This document shows, piece by piece, positions 8,090 to 10,095 of a stretch of 10,095 nt of DNA (positions are counted from its first letter, which is position 1; each line of letters begins with the position of its first letter). The notes under the pieces are model-generated. The model did no database searches. It worked only from the letters and a program-made list of their open reading frames with translations, and was not told where the DNA came from. This stretch comes from Rhizorhapis sp. SPR117 (GTDB lineage Bacteria > Pseudomonadota > Alphaproteobacteria > Sphingomonadales > Sphingomonadaceae). A program made the position numbers and the translations under genes. The stretch lies in NCBI RefSeq assembly GCF_021742065.1, contig NZ_JAKKIE010000087.1:1-10095 (forward strand), given 5' to 3'.

Positions 8090-8882
8090 CCCAGTACATC
8101 TGGTCACGCGCAGCGGGCTCAAGCTGCTGGTGAGACCGGCAGGCGCCGAAGACGGGCCGATCCTGCAGGAGCTGTTCCACCATGTGAGCCAGGACGACTT
8201 GCGCTTTCGTTTCCTGTCCGGATTGAACGAGATCGGACCAGAGCAGCTCCGAGCCCTGATACCCCTGAACGACGGCAACATGGCGAGCTTCTTCATCGCA
8301 TTCGCAGAGAATGGGACGCCGGTCGCGTCTGGCCTGCTCGCCTGGGATGTAGCAGTTGACCGGGGTGAGGTGGCAATTTCGGTACATGCCGAGTATCGAA
8401 ACCATGGGATCGGATGGACGCTGCTTTCCTTTATCGCGGACGAGGCCGAATCGCGCGGCTTGAAAAGCATCGAATCGATCGAGAGCCGGGCCAATGTCGC
8501 TGCGATCGAACTGGAGCGCGATATGGGCTTCTCGGTTGCTGAATATCCTGGCGACCCGACCCTGACTCTCGTCGGGAAGCCGTTGAGCAACCGCGCACGG
8601 AGTGACACCCTGCCGCCCCGCGTTGATCGCCTCGCCCATGTTCCGGTCCAGAGGCTGGTCGCCGATATCGGTAATTCTCCACAGGGGTTATCCCGACAAA
8701 GCGGTAGGGACGGCGCGAAACAGATCGAAACTGCGGTCGAATGGCCGACATGGATTGTTGCGCTCAACCTCGGGCAAGAGCTCCAAAGTCCGAGCACCGT
8801 CAAGATGGGCTACAGCGTTTCCGGTACCGAGATCGACTCTACTTGCGCTGTGCGGACGGCGCCAACGCCCGCAACCCAGTGA
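8079..8882 (+). CDS. GNAT family N-acetyltransferase with an unusual C-terminal tail
   Basis: The cytoplasmic acetyl-CoA-dependent acetyltransferase domain spans about residues 10-168. Its motif A is AISVHAEYRNHGIGWTLLSF, with the acetyl-CoA loop RNHGIG at 107-112, followed by ANVAAIELERDMGF (about 138-151). The opening (RSGLKLLVRPAGAEDGPILQ, then DDLRFRFLSG) resembles the GNAT domain of Pat-type protein lysine acetyltransferases, but no regulatory or acyl-CoA synthetase-like domain is attached. The domain logically ends at about LTLVGKPL (8586). The next 98 residues are low in hydrophobic pattern, match no domain I know, and their 3' end overlaps the convergent gene by 44 bases. The ATG start overlaps the lipoprotein gene by 11 bases, so it belongs to the transporter operon. 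Its target is unknown; protein lysines, an amine metabolite or an antibiotic are all possible. Confidence 0.82.
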   Translation: MSNNPVHLVTRSGLKLLVRPAGAEDGPILQELFHHVSQDDLRFRFLSGLNEIGPEQLRALIPLNDGNMASFFIAFAENGTPVASGLLAWDVAVDRGEVAISVHAEYRNHGIGWTLLSFIADEAESRGLKSIESIESRANVAAIELERDMGFSVAEYPGDPTLTLVGKPLSNRARSDTLPPRVDRLAHVPVQRLVADIGNSPQGLSRQSGRDGAKQIETAVEWPTWIVALNLGQELQSPSTVKMGYSVSGTEIDSTCAVRTAPTPATQ

Positions 8883-9462
8883 TCAGCGTGTCGAGCCGCT
8901 GTTCGGCTTCGCCTTGATCAGCCTCGGGATAGGCCGTCGCGACGCGAGCGCCCCAATAGCCTAAATCGACCGTCGTGAGGCTGAATTCAAAAGGAACGCC
9001 TTCGCGGCTGCCGCGGAACCGTCCGCGCCAGACGGCATCCTTTGGCATGTCGGGAAGAACGACCGGCCCCTCGGACAGCGGCGTGCTTTCATCGAAATAG
9101 CTGCGCGCAAGCCACTTCATGATCGTATAATGCTCCTTCGCCGACATTTGCTCGATATGAACCAGCGAGATGCGGGCAACGATCGTCGAACCGTGCACTG
9201 GCGAACGATATTCGACGGAAACATACTGGCCGCTGGGATCATATCCTTGCTCGGCTACGCGGGTGAATCCGGCGAGCATATGGGGAAAGCGCGCACCGCT
9301 TCCCACATGCACCAAGGTCCCGTCGGAATCGAGGCAGAAGCCCGCCGGGGCGGTCGCTTCGGCGGCAGCGGGCGCCGACTGGGCGGCGGTGTGTGCCGAA
9401 AGCCCAAGCAAAGCACTCAGAAAAAGCGGTACGATGCGTCGGAGATACGACTTCCTTTTCAT
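8839..9462 (-). CDS. Secreted (periplasmic) protein of unknown function
   Basis: A 207-residue protein with a clear Sec signal peptide: KRKSYLRR, a hydrophobic core (IVPLFLSALLGLSAH) and a likely cleavage site near HTAAQSA (about residues 25-30). There is no lipobox. An Ala-rich linker follows, then a compact alpha/beta-looking domain (about 38-200) with one Cys (Cys43) in the mature protein and many aromatic residues, including GYWGARVATAYPE near the end. I recognise no catalytic motif or named family. The ATG overlaps the stop of the small upstream membrane peptide as ATGA, and no strong ribosome binding site precedes it, so translation is probably coupled. Its 3' end overlaps the acetyltransferase gene tail to tail. 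Confidence 0.75.
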   Translation of the reverse strand: MKRKSYLRRIVPLFLSALLGLSAHTAAQSAPAAAEATAPAGFCLDSDGTLVHVGSGARFPHMLAGFTRVAEQGYDPSGQYVSVEYRSPVHGSTIVARISLVHIEQMSAKEHYTIMKWLARSYFDESTPLSEGPVVLPDMPKDAVWRGRFRGSREGVPFEFSLTTVDLGYWGARVATAYPEADQGEAEQRLDTLITGLRALAPSAQRK

Positions 9463-9572
9463 TCAGGAAGCTTCGCCATGATGATGGCGGCGATCGCCAT
9501 CATCAGTCCGGCTGTCAATCCGTACAGGAAAATGACGTCGATCGACTGACGAATTCTGTCCAGGGCGCGCAT
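9459..9572 (-). CDS. 37-residue single-helix membrane peptide, possible leader of the secreted-protein gene
   Basis: A short frame begins at ATG 9572-9570 and ends at TGA 9461-9459. The product starts MRALDRIRQSID (basic, soluble), continues as one hydrophobic helix of about 22 residues (VIFLYGLTAGLMM, then AIAAIIMA) and ends KLPE. A Shine-Dalgarno sequence lies 7 nt upstream, and the stop overlaps the start of the secreted-protein gene by ATGA. These three features support real translation; I know no family for it. It could be a small membrane protein working with the secreted protein, or a leader that couples or meters its translation. A 10-bp inverted repeat lies inside the helix-coding part. 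Confidence 0.6.
   Translation of the reverse strand: MRALDRIRQSIDVIFLYGLTAGLMMAIAAIIMAKLPE
9480..9504 (-). repeat. Perfect 10-bp inverted repeat (hairpin) within the small peptide gene
   Basis: Arms GATGATGGCG (9480-9489) and CGCCATCATC (9495-9504) pair perfectly around a five-base loop. The stem ends 17 nt before the start codon of the secreted-protein gene at 9462. No T-run follows, so it is not a typical terminator. It may affect translation of the downstream gene, or merely reflect alternating Met, Ala and Ile codons. Confidence 0.5.
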
Positions 9573-9578
9573 GGAGAT

Positions 9579-9585
9579 TCTCCCT
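9579..9585 (-). promoter_or_regulatory. Ribosome binding site of the 37-residue peptide
   Basis: The minus strand reads AGGGAGA here, 7 nt before the ATG at 9572. It is the better of the two initiation signals in this pair of genes. Confidence 0.65.
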
Positions 9586-9672
9586 TTCCTTTGATGATGA
9601 GGAGAGTTTCGCTCAGCCGCGCTGGCGGGCCTATCGGTAGTGTTACTGAGGCCGCCGTCACCATGTGCCTGC

Positions 9673-10095
9673 TTATGCCATTGTCCCGATCGTCCTGCGG
9701 AACCGCGCGAGCGCGATCAGGAAAAACACCGCGCCGATCACGGCGATCGCGAGGAATTGCGGCCACACCACATCGAGCCCGGCACCGCGATAGAGGATCG
9801 CCTGCGCCATCTTGACGAAATGGGTGGTGGGCGCGGCAAACATCACCGTCTGCACGAACTCCGGCATGCTCTCGCGCGGGGTCACGCCACCCGACAGCAG
9901 CTGGAGCGGCAGCAGCACGAGCATCAACAGCAGCCCGAACTGCGGCATCGATCGTGCAATCGTGCCCATGAAGATGCCGATCGACGTCGTCGCGAACAGG
10001 TGGAGCCCCGCCCCGAGGAGGAACAGCGGGATCGATCCCTCGATCGGCACCTTCAATATTCCTTCGACCACCACCAGCAGCGCGAAGGCGCAGGC
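9673..10095 (-). CDS. ABC-2 type exporter permease, C-terminal part (YhhJ/YbhS-like), runs off the window
   Basis: The last 141 residues of an inner-membrane ABC-2 permease, open to the right edge (ACAFALL precedes the first possible internal start), so the true start lies outside. Visible helices are SIPLFLLGAGLHLFATTSIGIF, then QFGLLLMLVLLPLQLLSGG, and a final one around FLAIAVIGAVFFLIALARF. The loop GGVTPRESMPEFVQ followed by PTTHFVKMAQAILYRGAGL and VWPQFLAI is characteristic of the C-terminus of YhhJ/YbhR/YbhS-type drug or macromolecule exporters, which usually follow ABC ATPase and HlyD-like genes; those would lie to the right. About 100 bases separate its stop from the small peptide gene, with no convincing terminator, so read-through is possible. 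Substrate unknown. Confidence 0.88.
   Translation of the reverse strand, partial: ACAFALLVVVEGILKVPIEGSIPLFLLGAGLHLFATTSIGIFMGTIARSMPQFGLLLMLVLLPLQLLSGGVTPRESMPEFVQTVMFAAPTTHFVKMAQAILYRGAGLDVVWPQFLAIAVIGAVFFLIALARFRRTIGTMA

Noticed and set aside
7778..8803. A 341-codon minus-strand frame across the lipoprotein and GNAT genes
   Set aside because: Antisense to two genes with clear motifs; the product is Ser/Arg/Pro-rich with no recognisable fold.
8590..8838. Possible transposase fragment in the GNAT tail region (a segment reading RLVADIGNSPQGLSRQ)
   Set aside because: It faintly recalls IS5-type motifs, but lacks the catalytic context, terminal repeats and target duplications. The likeness is too weak to report.
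9585..9672. Promoter or operator between the ABC-2 permease stop and the small peptide gene
   Set aside because: An imperfect palindrome (GTAGTGTTAC near 9638) was seen, but no convincing -35/-10 pair or known operator could be defined.
1..10095. FNR/FixK-type boxes (TTGAT-N4-ATCAA) that would support low-oxygen control
   Set aside because: Several TTGAT half-sites exist, but none has a properly spaced partner. The upstream region of phaC, where a box would be expected, is outside the window.

Overview
The window is GC-rich, densely packed DNA that looks like an alphaproteobacterial chromosome. A sphingomonad or rhizobial relative is my best guess, based on base composition, GTG starts, four-base gene overlaps and the style of the PHA synthase and acetate kinase cluster. 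I could not run a database search, so taxonomy and family names rest on motif reading.

Region 1 (16-4386, + strand) is a carbon-storage and overflow-metabolism cluster. It holds a class I-like polyhydroxyalkanoate synthase (phaC), a MaoC-type enoyl-CoA hydratase fused to a phosphate acetyl/butyryltransferase, and an acetate/propionate kinase. Together these would polymerise hydroxyacyl-CoA or turn acyl-CoA into acyl-phosphate and then acid plus ATP, as expected under reductant excess or low oxygen. The cluster is damaged. phaC is frameshifted near its C-terminus (about 1627-1632). The hydratase-transferase fusion is frameshifted exactly at its domain junction (about 2331-2342). Where a fourth, translationally coupled gene should start (4383) there is a strong ribosome binding site and about 14 codons that resemble the start of an enoyl-ACP reductase (fabI), followed by unrelated sequence. 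Only the kinase is fully intact.

Region 2 (4574-8089, + strand) is an intact, tightly overlapping four-gene Mla/Ttg2-like MCE lipid transport operon: STAS-MlaE permease, MlaF ATPase, MlaD-type MCE protein and a PqiC-like auxiliary lipoprotein. It would move phospholipid or another hydrophobic substrate between inner and outer membranes. A GNAT acetyltransferase (8079-8882) overlaps its end. That protein carries a tail of about 100 residues that does not look like GNAT and overlaps the convergent gene.

Region 3 (8839-10095, - strand) holds a secreted protein of unknown function, preceded by and coupled to a 37-residue single-helix membrane peptide with a good ribosome binding site. An ABC-2 type exporter permease enters from the right edge.

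No tRNA, rRNA, CRISPR array or intact insertion sequence was seen. No stretch longer than 300 bases lacks a gene. I found no new defence or mobile system. The most interesting points are the clustered lesions in the PHA/acetate genes, the apparent fabI breakpoint, the Gln in place of the hydratase His, and the small membrane peptide with a hairpin in its coding sequence.
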